The notes beneath the pieces were generated by a model. That model was given only the letters and a program-made list of their open reading frames with translations. It made no database searches and was not told the origin of the DNA. Shown in pieces: positions 50,681-58,849 of a stretch of 64,000 nucleotides of DNA. The translations under genes and the position numbers were made by a program. Positions within the stretch are counted from its first letter, which is position 1. Every line of letters starts with the position of its first letter. Source of the DNA: CAVVYW01 sp963752605 (GTDB taxonomy: Bacteria > Actinomycetota > Thermoleophilia > Solirubrobacterales > 70-9); contig CAVVYW010000005.1 of the NCBI GenBank assembly GCA_963752605.1, forward strand, positions 62,001 through 126,000, in the 5' to 3' direction.

Positions 50681-53600
50681 CGCTTCCGCCTCTTCTTCCG
50701 CTTCTTCTTGCAGCGCTTCTTCTTGGCCGAGGCGCGGCCCTTCTTCTTCCGCTTCTTGCACTTCTTCGTCGTGCCCTGAGTCGGTCCAGCGGAGGGCGGT
50801 CCGATCGTGGCGATGTCCTGGCCGCGCCCGCGATGCCCCTGGATCTCCACCGCCTGCTGCCAGGTCGGCCGGTTGATCCAGTGGATGTCGTCTACACCGA
50901 CCGCCCCCACGGTGCGGAAGTCAACGGCGTCGAAGCACATCTGATCGCTGGCCTGTGCGGGAAGCGTGCACTCGCTGCCTCGAGCCGGGTAGAGATCGCC
51001 GCCATCGAGAGCCGCCGCGGTGGTGAGCGAGGCGACCAGGGTTGCGCGGCACGTGGCGAGGGTGCCCTCGACGTGCGTTCCCGGGGGACTCTCGGCGCCG
51101 CCGCAGTAACGGCGGGAGTGGGCACCCTGCACGGGCTGACCGAGTATTGAGCGGAGGTCCTTCTCGAGCTGGCCCCACCAGCCGTCCTGGTAGGCGCTGC
51201 CGAGATGCGCGCCGTGGTTGTTCGGCGGATTGTCGTAGGTCAGCTGGGCGCGGATCTTCCCGAACAGGTCATCCCCGAGCGAGTCGCGGAACGCGGCTTC
51301 CAGGACTCCCTCGGGAGCCGACGGGGTCATCGGGTCGAGCGGGTCGCCCGGTGGATCCCACCAGGCGTCCATCAGCGTCACCGCCTCGCTGTGGTCGTAG
51401 GAGCCACTCTGGTCGCGGTCGCGACGATGAGCGCCGCTTGCGACCCAGGCCTTGAGTCTCGCCACCTCGTCCGCCAGGGCGGGCGGCACCCCGCCGGGTC
51501 CGCTCTCGATCACCTCGAGCATGAGAGGAAGCACCTTGTCGCCGCGGAGGTCGACGGTCCCCGCATCCTCCATCGCGTCGATCAGCTCGGCCAGGTTCAT
51601 CGTGTTGCCCCCGAGGATGCCGGCCTCGATCCGGTCGTCGAGCGGCTCGGAGCGGTAGATGGAGGAGTAGCCGTACTGGGCCTCGGCGGCGCGATAGCCG
51701 GGGGCCTGTTTGTTGTTCCAACTCGTCAGGTATTCCTGGTTGACCACCTGCGGATGCTCTGAGGAGGGCGTGTAGTCGGCGGTGTTGATCCCCCCGGTGG
51801 TGCCCGGGGCAGTCGGATCGAGCACCGGGTCGAAGTTCTGCCAGTCCCACTGACCGGTGCCCCACGTGGGGAACTCGGGATCGGTGCCGGGAGCGCGGAC
51901 CGGGTTGTTGCCCGAGTTGAAGTAGGCGACGTCCCGGTCGTCCGCGTAGAACCAGTTGAAGGTGAAGTTGATCTTGCTCATCACCTGCTGGAAGTCCTGC
52001 GCGCTGTTCACCTGGGAGGGCTGGTTGACGCCGGCGAAGGCCCGCGCCGAATCGGCCTCGTGGAAGTAGGTGGAGCGGAGCTTCGCGAAGGCGACCGGCA
52101 CGCCGCCGACCGTTCCGCGCTCGCTGATCACGCCGTGGACCGTCCGCTGCGCCTGGAGGTTGAACGTCGGCGGGAACCCGGGCGGGTCGCCGGGGTCGCC
52201 GGGGTTCGGGTTGGTCGTCTGGTTGTTCTGGAGCACCTCGATCGGGCGGCACGTTTCCGGCGCCGGGCCCGGCGGGTCATAGAGGTAGTGCATCTCAGTC
52301 TCGACCTCCACGGTGCCGCCGCCGGGATCGCAGAGCTTCTCGGCGAAGGTGTCGATGATGTCCTGCCCTGCCGAGGTCGCCGACCAGGCGTAGTCCTGGC
52401 CGCGCCCGAGGAGGACGTAGAGGTTGATGCCGGTGAAGGTCGCGCCGCGGGCGTCGATGTCGGGTCCGTGCATGTCCTGCTCCATCAGGATCTGAGGAGC
52501 GAAGTAGGCGACCTGCGGTCCGAACACGGCGAGCGGGCGGCCGGAGGCCGACTCCCGCCCCGAGACGAGCAGGGCATTGGAGCCGCCCGGCAGGTTGCCG
52601 AGCCCGCCCAGGATGCCGCCCGGATCGAGGCCGCCGCTGGTGGCGTCGTCTGGGCTGCCCGGGACGAGTGAGCCCGGGTCCGGGATCGCGACCGAGGGAT
52701 TCGTCGTCGGGTCCGTGCCCGGACGCTCCTGGTAGGGGAAGGTGGTGCCCTGCACCGTGGTCGGAGCCTCGGGGTCGTTGGCCTGGCGGAAGTCGGTCCA
52801 GACCGCCTCGCCCTCGCCGGGAGCGGTGAAGCGCGCCTTGGCGGCGCTGTAGACCTCGGCGTTGCCGACCTCCTTGCCGCCGCCCTTGCCGAAGATGCCG
52901 CCGACCAGCGAGGCCGTCGCGATTACGTCCGTGACGCTCCAGGCGTCGCCGATCCTTCCCTGGGGCAGTGGTTCGGGTCCCTGCGGTTTGAGGATCGCGG
53001 CGTACTCGACCGGCATCTTCTCCGGATCCATCCTCGCCTCGGAGATGTACTGGTTGATGCCCGCGACGTAGGCATTCACGTCCTGCTGGAGCTTCGCGCC
53101 CTCGGCGCCATAGACCTCGTCGGCGAGGTCGTACTGCCGCTGCAGGTCCACCTCGGTGTAGGGGGCGACGTCCCACTGCTCGGCGTCCATCGCGCGGTTG
53201 GACGGCCCGGCGAAGCTGGAGAGCTTGGCGCGGCCGGCGTGGCGCAGCACGTCCATGAAGAAGAGCCGGTCCTCGGCGCCGACGTAACCGGCGCCGAACA
53301 TCACGTCCTCCCGCGTCGCGCCGTAGATGTGGGGGACCCCGAAGCTCGCGTCCCGGACGACCGTGAGTCCCGGACGCTCGCCGGGGCTGTAGGTGACGTC
53401 GACGTCGGCTGGCTTCACCCCGAAGCTGCCGTCCTTGAAGAACTGGTCGATCTGGGACATGCTCAGCCCGGGTGTGGCGAAGACGAGGCTCTCGTACATG
53501 CCGCGCTGGTCGTCGTAGTGCTCAGGGAGCATTCCCCCGCCGAACTCCAGGGCCTCGGTGGCGCCCACGGTCTGCCCCTGTCCGGGCGGCAGGATGTTGC

Positions 53601-53721
53601 GGAAGCCGCCGTAGTCGTTGGTCCCGTACGGCTGCTCGTTCTGCGCCAGGGCATCCGATGCCGGCGCGCCGAACGCCGCCAGTGCCACCGCGAGAATTGT
53701 CGCCTTGACTCGCCTCCGCAT
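50677..53721 (-). CDS. Secreted penicillin-acylase-family Ntn hydrolase with basic C-terminal tail
   Basis: 1014 residues. Signal peptide RRRVKATILAVALAAFGAP ends near ALAQ. The alpha-chain part has VVRDASFGVPHIYGATREDVMFGAGYVGAEDRLF (quoted in pieces), and autoprocessing should expose Ser381 of GGSNALLVSG as the N-terminal nucleophile of the beta chain, followed by GRPLAVFGPQVAYFAPQ and later the Asn/Arg-rich FNWFYADDRDVAYFNSG. Such enzymes hydrolyse amides: beta-lactam side chains, acyl-homoserine lactones or lipopeptides. The final ~40 residues are a tail with KKCKKRKKKGR and KKKRCKKKRKKRRKR. Longer than typical (~750-850). Confidence 0.88.
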   Translation of the reverse strand: MRRRVKATILAVALAAFGAPASDALAQNEQPYGTNDYGGFRNILPPGQGQTVGATEALEFGGGMLPEHYDDQRGMYESLVFATPGLSMSQIDQFFKDGSFGVKPADVDVTYSPGERPGLTVVRDASFGVPHIYGATREDVMFGAGYVGAEDRLFFMDVLRHAGRAKLSSFAGPSNRAMDAEQWDVAPYTEVDLQRQYDLADEVYGAEGAKLQQDVNAYVAGINQYISEARMDPEKMPVEYAAILKPQGPEPLPQGRIGDAWSVTDVIATASLVGGIFGKGGGKEVGNAEVYSAAKARFTAPGEGEAVWTDFRQANDPEAPTTVQGTTFPYQERPGTDPTTNPSVAIPDPGSLVPGSPDDATSGGLDPGGILGGLGNLPGGSNALLVSGRESASGRPLAVFGPQVAYFAPQILMEQDMHGPDIDARGATFTGINLYVLLGRGQDYAWSATSAGQDIIDTFAEKLCDPGGGTVEVETEMHYLYDPPGPAPETCRPIEVLQNNQTTNPNPGDPGDPPGFPPTFNLQAQRTVHGVISERGTVGGVPVAFAKLRSTYFHEADSARAFAGVNQPSQVNSAQDFQQVMSKINFTFNWFYADDRDVAYFNSGNNPVRAPGTDPEFPTWGTGQWDWQNFDPVLDPTAPGTTGGINTADYTPSSEHPQVVNQEYLTSWNNKQAPGYRAAEAQYGYSSIYRSEPLDDRIEAGILGGNTMNLAELIDAMEDAGTVDLRGDKVLPLMLEVIESGPGGVPPALADEVARLKAWVASGAHRRDRDQSGSYDHSEAVTLMDAWWDPPGDPLDPMTPSAPEGVLEAAFRDSLGDDLFGKIRAQLTYDNPPNNHGAHLGSAYQDGWWGQLEKDLRSILGQPVQGAHSRRYCGGAESPPGTHVEGTLATCRATLVASLTTAAALDGGDLYPARGSECTLPAQASDQMCFDAVDFRTVGAVGVDDIHWINRPTWQQAVEIQGHRGRGQDIATIGPPSAGPTQGTTKKCKKRKKKGRASAKKKRCKKKRKKRRKR

Positions 53722-53853
53722 CGGCCTCAGGCCCCCCTGGGCCCGGTGATGTGAAGCTAGTCAATTGGCCCACGCCCTGCGCCGGTCGGGCGCGATCAGC
53801 AGCGCTTATCGGCCCGATCAGGGATTCGCAAGGGGCCGGTGGACCGACCCTCC

Positions 53854-53859
53854 TAACCT
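53854..53859 (+). promoter_or_regulatory. Leaderless -10 element TAACCT
   Basis: TAACCT, 6 nt, then ATG 53866 of the EamA gene. Confidence 0.5.
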
Positions 53860-53865
53860 GGGTAG

Positions 53866-54810
53866 ATGGACCGACGCTCCTGGACGCTGCTGCTGATCCT
53901 CGGGGCGATCTGGGGCGCCTCCTACATGTTCATCGCGATCGGGCTGCGCGATCTCTCACCGTCGATGGTCGCCTTCATCCGGGTCGCGCTCGCCGCGCTG
54001 GTGCTGCTGCCGCTCGCCTGGATGCAGGGAGCGCTGGGCGGCGTGCGTGGGATCGTCGGCTGGCTGGCGCTGGTCGGGGCGGTTCAGGTCGCTGGGCCGT
54101 TCGTGCTGATCGGCGCGGGGGAGGAGGAGATCTCCTCGGGCCTGGCCGGCATCCTGGTCGCCGCTGCACCGCTCTTCACCGCGCTCCTCGCGATCTGGGT
54201 GGACCACGAGGAGCGCTCGAGCGGACTGCGCCTCGTCGGAATCGGTGTGGGGCTGAGCGGGGTGGCGTTGCTGCTCGGAGTCGACCTCGGGGGCGGCGGC
54301 GCGGAGCTGGTCGGCGGCCTGCTGGTGGTGCTCGCCGCGCTCGGCTACGCCATCGGGGGCTTCCTCGTCAAGCACCGGCTCTCCGGGGTCGCGCCGCTTG
54401 GGATGTCCGCCGCGGTGATGCTGGCCAGCGCGCTCTTCCTGCTGCCGGCCGCGCTGCTCACTGCGCCGGAGGAAACGCCCGGCCTCGGGCCGCTGGCGGC
54501 GGTGGCCGTGCTCGGGGTGCTCGGGACTGGCATCGCGTTCGTCATCTTCTACGGCCTGATCGCCTCGATCGGCCCGGCTCGCGCCTTCCTGGTCACATAC
54601 ATAGCCCCGGGCTTCGCGGTCGTCTACGGCGCCACGCTGCTCTCGGAGGAGGTCACCGTGGCGACGATCGCCGGGCTTGCCCTGATCCTCGCTGGGTCAT
54701 GGCTCGCGGCTGAGGGCAGACTTCCAGGGGCTGCAAGGCCGCTGTATTCAGGAGCGAAGGGCGAAGCCCGTAGCGACTTGCCCGGGGCGGCCGTCAGCAG
54801 CCCCGACTGA
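53866..54810 (+). CDS. EamA-family (DMT) transporter
   Basis: 314 residues, ten membrane helices in two EamA repeats. Repeat 1 starts LLILGAIWGASYMFIAIGL, repeat 2 LVVLAALGYAIGGFLVKHRL, and the last helices read YIAPGFAVVYGATLLSEE. Such carriers export metabolites or amino acids. The C-terminal 40 residues are hydrophilic. The gene's 3' end overlaps the convergent 3-hydroxyacyl-CoA dehydrogenase by 63 bp, so one of the two C-termini may be over-extended. Confidence 0.88.
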   Translation: MDRRSWTLLLILGAIWGASYMFIAIGLRDLSPSMVAFIRVALAALVLLPLAWMQGALGGVRGIVGWLALVGAVQVAGPFVLIGAGEEEISSGLAGILVAAAPLFTALLAIWVDHEERSSGLRLVGIGVGLSGVALLLGVDLGGGGAELVGGLLVVLAALGYAIGGFLVKHRLSGVAPLGMSAAVMLASALFLLPAALLTAPEETPGLGPLAAVAVLGVLGTGIAFVIFYGLIASIGPARAFLVTYIAPGFAVVYGATLLSEEVTVATIAGLALILAGSWLAAEGRLPGAARPLYSGAKGEARSDLPGAAVSSPD

Positions 54811-56037
54811 CGGCGAAGCCGTGTTCAGCCCGCCGCCGGCTTTCTCCCGCAGCAGCGGAGCCGGCCGGTAGGCCTCGCCGTGGAGCTCCCGCAGCTGCTC
54901 CAGGCGTCCCAGCGCCCGCGCCCAGCCGATCCGGTTACCCCATTCGAGCGGGCCGAGCGGCCAGTTGAACCCGAGCTGCATCGCGGTGTTGATGTCGTCG
55001 GCTGAGGCGACCCCCTCTCCGAGGGCGAAGCAAGCCTCGTTGGCGATCCCGGCCGCGATCCGACCCAGAACCTCCGGACCGAGTGGCCCGGCGACCCGCT
55101 CGAGCAGATCGTCATCGTCGAGGATCGGGCGATCCGCCTCGACGTCAGGGTCCTGCTCGCGGTGCGGCTTGCCCTTCGAGTAGGCGTAGAAGCCGCGCCC
55201 GGACTTCCGGCCGAGCCGGCCGGAATCGACCAGCTTCGCCTGGATCGGATGGGGCCGCCAGCGAGGCTCGCCGAAGGACTGGTCGTAGAAGGAGCGCGCC
55301 ACGCCGAAGTTGACGTCGACCCCGATCAGATCCATCAATTCGAAGGGCCCCATTCGAAAGCCGCCGCCGAGGCGGCAGATGCGGTCGATCTCCTCGTGCG
55401 AGGCGACTCCCTCACCGAGCATGCGCAGCGCTTCGAGGGTGAAGGGCCGCGCGCACCGGTTCGCGACGAAGCCGACCGCATCGCGCGCCCGGATCGGCTG
55501 GCGGCCCATCCTCCGCGCCACCTCCGTCGCGTGGGCGAGCGACTCGTCGTCGCTCTCATCCCCGGAGACGATCTCGACCAGCCTCATCAGGGCGGGGGGG
55601 TTGAAGAAGTGCATGCCGACCACGCGGTTGGGCCTCGAAACCTCGGCCGCGATGGCGGTGACGGAGAGGGAGGACGTGTTGGTCGCGAGCACCGCCTCCG
55701 GACGGCAGACCCTCGCCATGCGGTCAAACAGGTCGCGCTTGAGCCCCAGGTCCTCCGGCGCAGCCTCGATCACCAGGTCGCAGCGGGCCAGCACCTCGAT
55801 GATCGTGTCGCTGTGAACCCGGCCCAGCGCCTGCTCGACCTCCGCCTCGCTCCAGCGCTTCCGCTCCACGCCCCGCTCGAGCGCGGCCCGGAGTCGCTCC
55901 ATCCCGCGCGCCAGGGCCCTGGTGTCGAGCTCGTAGAGAAATGTCTCGTAGCCGGACGTGCAGGCGAGCTGCGCGATGCCGGCGCCCATCGTTCCGGCGC
56001 CGACGACGCCGACCCTGTTGATCTCGGTCGGGCTCAC
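54748..56037 (-). CDS. 3-hydroxyacyl-CoA dehydrogenase
   Basis: 429 residues. NAD-binding GVVGAGTMGAGIAQLACTSGY at the N-terminus, then VIEAAPEDLGLKRDLF, the catalytic region NTSSLSVTAIA...VVGMHFFNP with the catalytic His, and GFVANRCARPF. The C-terminal half has two helical 3HCDH_C domains (PFELMDLIGVDV and WPLGPLEWGNRIGWA), as in FadB-type or PaaH enzymes. It oxidises L-3-hydroxyacyl-CoA to 3-ketoacyl-CoA. Last gene of the class IV aminotransferase - ACAD - ECH - HAD row. The final ~30 residues overlap the EamA gene. Confidence 0.92.
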   Translation of the reverse strand: MSPTEINRVGVVGAGTMGAGIAQLACTSGYETFLYELDTRALARGMERLRAALERGVERKRWSEAEVEQALGRVHSDTIIEVLARCDLVIEAAPEDLGLKRDLFDRMARVCRPEAVLATNTSSLSVTAIAAEVSRPNRVVGMHFFNPPALMRLVEIVSGDESDDESLAHATEVARRMGRQPIRARDAVGFVANRCARPFTLEALRMLGEGVASHEEIDRICRLGGGFRMGPFELMDLIGVDVNFGVARSFYDQSFGEPRWRPHPIQAKLVDSGRLGRKSGRGFYAYSKGKPHREQDPDVEADRPILDDDDLLERVAGPLGPEVLGRIAAGIANEACFALGEGVASADDINTAMQLGFNWPLGPLEWGNRIGWARALGRLEQLRELHGEAYRPAPLLREKAGGGLNTASPSVGAADGRPGQVATGFALRS

Positions 56038-56059
56038 TCAGCGTGGAGGGTCGCCATCG

Positions 56060-56827
56060 CTACCTGCCCTGGAAGTCCGGCTTTCGCTTCTCGAGGAAGG
56101 CCTGCATCGCCTCCACCCGGTCCTCGGTCGCCATCGCAACCCCGAACAGCCGCCGCTCGGCCTCGACGCCCGCCGTCAATCCGGTCTCCTCGGCGGTGAG
56201 AACCGCCTCCTTCGCCAGACGCGCGGCGAGCGGTGGCCGTCGCGCGACCACCTGCGCGAGCTCCATCGCCTGCTCGAGCCAGTCCCGTTTCTTGGTCACT
56301 TTGTTGACCAGCCCCATCTCGCGGGCCTCCTCGGCACCGAACCGCCGTCCCGTGAGGACCAGCTCCATCGCGCGCGCCTTCCCGACCGTCCTGGCGAGCC
56401 GCTGGGTGCCGCCCCCGCCGGGGATGATCGCCAGGGTGATCTCCGGCTGCCCGAACTCGGCGGTCTCCGAGGCGACGATCATGTCGCAGAGCATCGCCAG
56501 CTCGCAGCCGCCGCCCAGCGCCCAGCCGGAGACCGCCGCGATCATCGGGGTCCGGACCGAGGCCATCCGGCGCCAGAACGACTCCGTCGGGCTGAGCTCC
56601 TCGTTGATGCTGCGCTCGGCCAGGGCCTTCACGTCCGCGCCCGCCGCGAACGCCTCGTCGCTGCCGGCGATCACGATGCAGTGGATTTCCTCGTCGGCGT
56701 CGAAGGATGCGACCGCCTCGATCAGCTCCTCGCGGAGCGCGGGGGAGAGGGCGTTGCGGGCCTCCGGCCGGTTGAGCCGGCAGAGGGCGACGTGGCCGTC
56801 CACCGAGGTCTGGACCAGCTCAGGCAT
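56060..56827 (-). CDS. Enoyl-CoA hydratase
   Basis: 255 residues from ATG 56827, which overlaps the end of the acyl-CoA dehydrogenase gene by 8 bp. Crotonase features: oxyanion-hole segment AGSDEAFAAGADVKAL and second loop AVSGWALGGGCELAMLCD, catalytic Glu region FGQPEITLAIIPGGGGTQRLAR, and a C-terminal KRKPDFQGR helix. It hydrates trans-2-enoyl-CoA to 3-hydroxyacyl-CoA, between the dehydrogenase genes of the same row. Confidence 0.93.
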   Translation of the reverse strand: MPELVQTSVDGHVALCRLNRPEARNALSPALREELIEAVASFDADEEIHCIVIAGSDEAFAAGADVKALAERSINEELSPTESFWRRMASVRTPMIAAVSGWALGGGCELAMLCDMIVASETAEFGQPEITLAIIPGGGGTQRLARTVGKARAMELVLTGRRFGAEEAREMGLVNKVTKKRDWLEQAMELAQVVARRPPLAARLAKEAVLTAEETGLTAGVEAERRLFGVAMATEDRVEAMQAFLEKRKPDFQGR

Positions 56828-57995
56828 CTCGAGCTGGAGGAACCATGGCGTTGATGCCGGTGGCATCCCGCCCGATGATCAGCTTGTGGATCTGGGAGGT
56901 CCCCTCGTACAGGGTGGTGACCCGCGCGTCCCGCAGGTATCGCTCGACCGGGTAGTCGTCCACGTAGCCCGATCCGCCATGGACCTGGATCGCCGCGTTG
57001 GCGCAGTCCACCGCGGCCTCGGTCGCGTAGAGCTTCGCCATCGAGGTCTCGACGGTGTTGGGCTCGCCGCGGTCCTTGAGCTCGCCGGCCCGCCACACCA
57101 GCATTCGGGCGGCGTCGCGCTTCACGATCATGTCGGCGATCAGCTCCTGGACGAGCTGGAAGCTTGCGATCGGCACCCCGAACTGCTGGCGCTCGGTCGC
57201 GTAGGAGACCGAGGCATCCACACACCCGTCGCAGATCCCGACGCAGCCGGCGGCGACGCTGTAGCGGCCGTTGTCGAGGGCCGACATCGCGACCTTGAAG
57301 CCGTCGCCGACCTCGCCGAGCAGGGCCTCCTCGGGCACCTCGATGTCGTCCAGCGAGATCTCGGCGGTGTCGGACGCGCGGAGCCCGAGCTTGCCGTGGA
57401 TCTCCTGTGAGTCATACCCCTCGCTGGCAGTCTGGACCAGGAAGCAGGCGAGGCCCCGGTGCTTCTGGGCCGGGTCGGTCTGGGCGAAGACGAGCGCCAC
57501 GTCGGCGACGTTGCCCATCGAGATCCACATCTTGCTGCCGGTGATCCTCCAGCCGCCATCCTCGGTTCGTTCGGCCCGGGTGCGGAGGTTGGCCGCGTCC
57601 GAGCCGGTGTCGGGCTCGGTCAGGGCGAAGCAGCCGAGCGCCTCCCCGGAGCAGAGCCGGGGCAGCCACTCGCGCTTCTGCTCCTCGGTCCCCCAGCGCT
57701 CGATCGAGCCGGCGACCAGCGAGGTCTGGACCGAGACCACCGTGCGGGCCGAGGAGTCGGCCCTCCCGACCTGCTCGACGATCAGCCCGTAGCCGATGTA
57801 GTCGAGTCCGCGCCCGCCGTACTCCTCCGCGACCGGAGCGCCGAGATAGCCGACCTGCCCGAGCTTGCTTGCGAGCTCGCGGTCGAAGCGGCCGGCCCGG
57901 TCGTTCTCGCGGACCCTGGGAAGGATCTCGCGGTCGCAGAACTCGCGGGCGCTCTCGGAGATCAGCCGCTGCTCGTCGCTCAGGTGGAAGTCCAT
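56820..57995 (-). CDS. Acyl-CoA dehydrogenase
   Basis: 391 residues. N-terminal helical domain starting MDFHLSDEQRLISESAREF, the FAD/substrate loop CFALTEPDTGSDAANLRT, KMWISMGNVADVALVFAQTD, and the C-terminal RQQFGVPIASFQLVQ and RDARVTTLYEGTSQIHKLIIGR, where the Glu of YEGTSQ is the catalytic base. It introduces the alpha-beta double bond and passes electrons to ETF. It begins 5 bp after the class IV aminotransferase gene, in one transcription unit. Confidence 0.94.
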   Translation of the reverse strand: MDFHLSDEQRLISESAREFCDREILPRVRENDRAGRFDRELASKLGQVGYLGAPVAEEYGGRGLDYIGYGLIVEQVGRADSSARTVVSVQTSLVAGSIERWGTEEQKREWLPRLCSGEALGCFALTEPDTGSDAANLRTRAERTEDGGWRITGSKMWISMGNVADVALVFAQTDPAQKHRGLACFLVQTASEGYDSQEIHGKLGLRASDTAEISLDDIEVPEEALLGEVGDGFKVAMSALDNGRYSVAAGCVGICDGCVDASVSYATERQQFGVPIASFQLVQELIADMIVKRDAARMLVWRAGELKDRGEPNTVETSMAKLYATEAAVDCANAAIQVHGGSGYVDDYPVERYLRDARVTTLYEGTSQIHKLIIGRDATGINAMVPPARDA

Positions 57996-58000
57996 GCCGC

Positions 58001-58813
58001 TCAGGTTCGACCGGGCGTAGAGCCTTCGGCCAGCTCTCGATCCAGGACCGAGGTGAAGGTCTCAACGGCAGCTCCGGTCCGCTCGCCGGGACAGCTCGCC
58101 ATCTCCTTGCCGTCCACCGCGGAGACCGGCTGGACCTCGCGAGTGGTCGAGGCGAGGAAGGCCTCGCTCGCTCCGAGCAACTCGCCCACCTCGAACTCGC
58201 CCTCCTCGACCTCCAGATCAGCCACGAGTCTCGCGCGCGTAATCGACTCGAGGATCCCTGCCCCGATTGCAGGCGTCTTCAGCGTGCCATCGGCGTCCGC
58301 CCAGAAGAGCGAGGAGGTGGGAGCCTCCAGGATCACGTCATCCGGGCGGACGAGAACGGCCTCGTCGGCCCCTTTTGCTTGGGCCAACCGCGTGGCCTGC
58401 ATGTTCGCCGCGTAGGACAGCGACTTGACCCCGGTGAGGATGATCGAGGGCGAGTACACGACGGTCGCGAGGCTGACCGTGTCGCCGCGCGGCGGCAGGT
58501 TCTCGGTGAAGGCGAGCCGGCGGCCGCCGCGCGTGACCACCAGCCTGAGCTGCCCGTCGTGGTCCCCGAACTCCTCGAGCAGCGCCCCGATCTCGGCCTC
58601 CAGCGGCTCGCGATCGACCGGCAGCTCTATGACGGAGGCGGAGCGCTCCAGCCGGTCGAGATGCTCTCCCAGCGCGAAGGGGGTGCCTCGGTAGAGCCTG
58701 ATCACCTCGAAGACGCCATCCCCCCGCAGGAGCCCGTCGTCCGCGGCGGGTATCCGCGCATCGGGCGTGGGCGAGATCGCTCCGTCGACGCTGGCCAGCT
58801 CCGGCGATGGCAT
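58001..58813 (-). CDS. Class IV PLP-dependent aminotransferase / aminodeoxychorismate lyase-like
   Basis: 270 residues. Fold-type IV motifs: DGLLRGDGVFEVIRLYRG (N-terminal), catalytic Lys in GVKSLSYAANMQA, LVRPDDVILEAPTSSLFW and the C-terminal TPAIGAGILESITRARL phosphate-binding region. The family includes branched-chain and D-amino-acid aminotransferases and 4-amino-4-deoxychorismate lyase; the sequence does not decide. It leads the beta-oxidation row, so a branched-chain amino acid link is attractive. ATG 58813 is set by TAGCCT 7 nt upstream. Confidence 0.88.
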   Translation of the reverse strand: MPSPELASVDGAISPTPDARIPAADDGLLRGDGVFEVIRLYRGTPFALGEHLDRLERSASVIELPVDREPLEAEIGALLEEFGDHDGQLRLVVTRGGRRLAFTENLPPRGDTVSLATVVYSPSIILTGVKSLSYAANMQATRLAQAKGADEAVLVRPDDVILEAPTSSLFWADADGTLKTPAIGAGILESITRARLVADLEVEEGEFEVGELLGASEAFLASTTREVQPVSAVDGKEMASCPGERTGAAVETFTSVLDRELAEGSTPGRT

Positions 58814-58820
58814 GGCCGCG

Positions 58821-58826
58821 AGGCTA
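58821..58826 (-). promoter_or_regulatory. Leaderless -10 element TAGCCT
   Basis: Minus strand TAGCCT, 7 nt, then ATG 58813; drives the four-gene row. The hexamer is the same as at 25843-25848. Confidence 0.5.
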
Positions 58827-58849
58827 TCGAGCGCGACGCTCGGCCGACC

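Noticed and set aside
54748..54810. A real 63-bp convergent coding overlap
   Set aside because: Kept both frames as annotated, but the C-termini there are low in family similarity, so an over-extension of one frame is more likely than a functional overlap.
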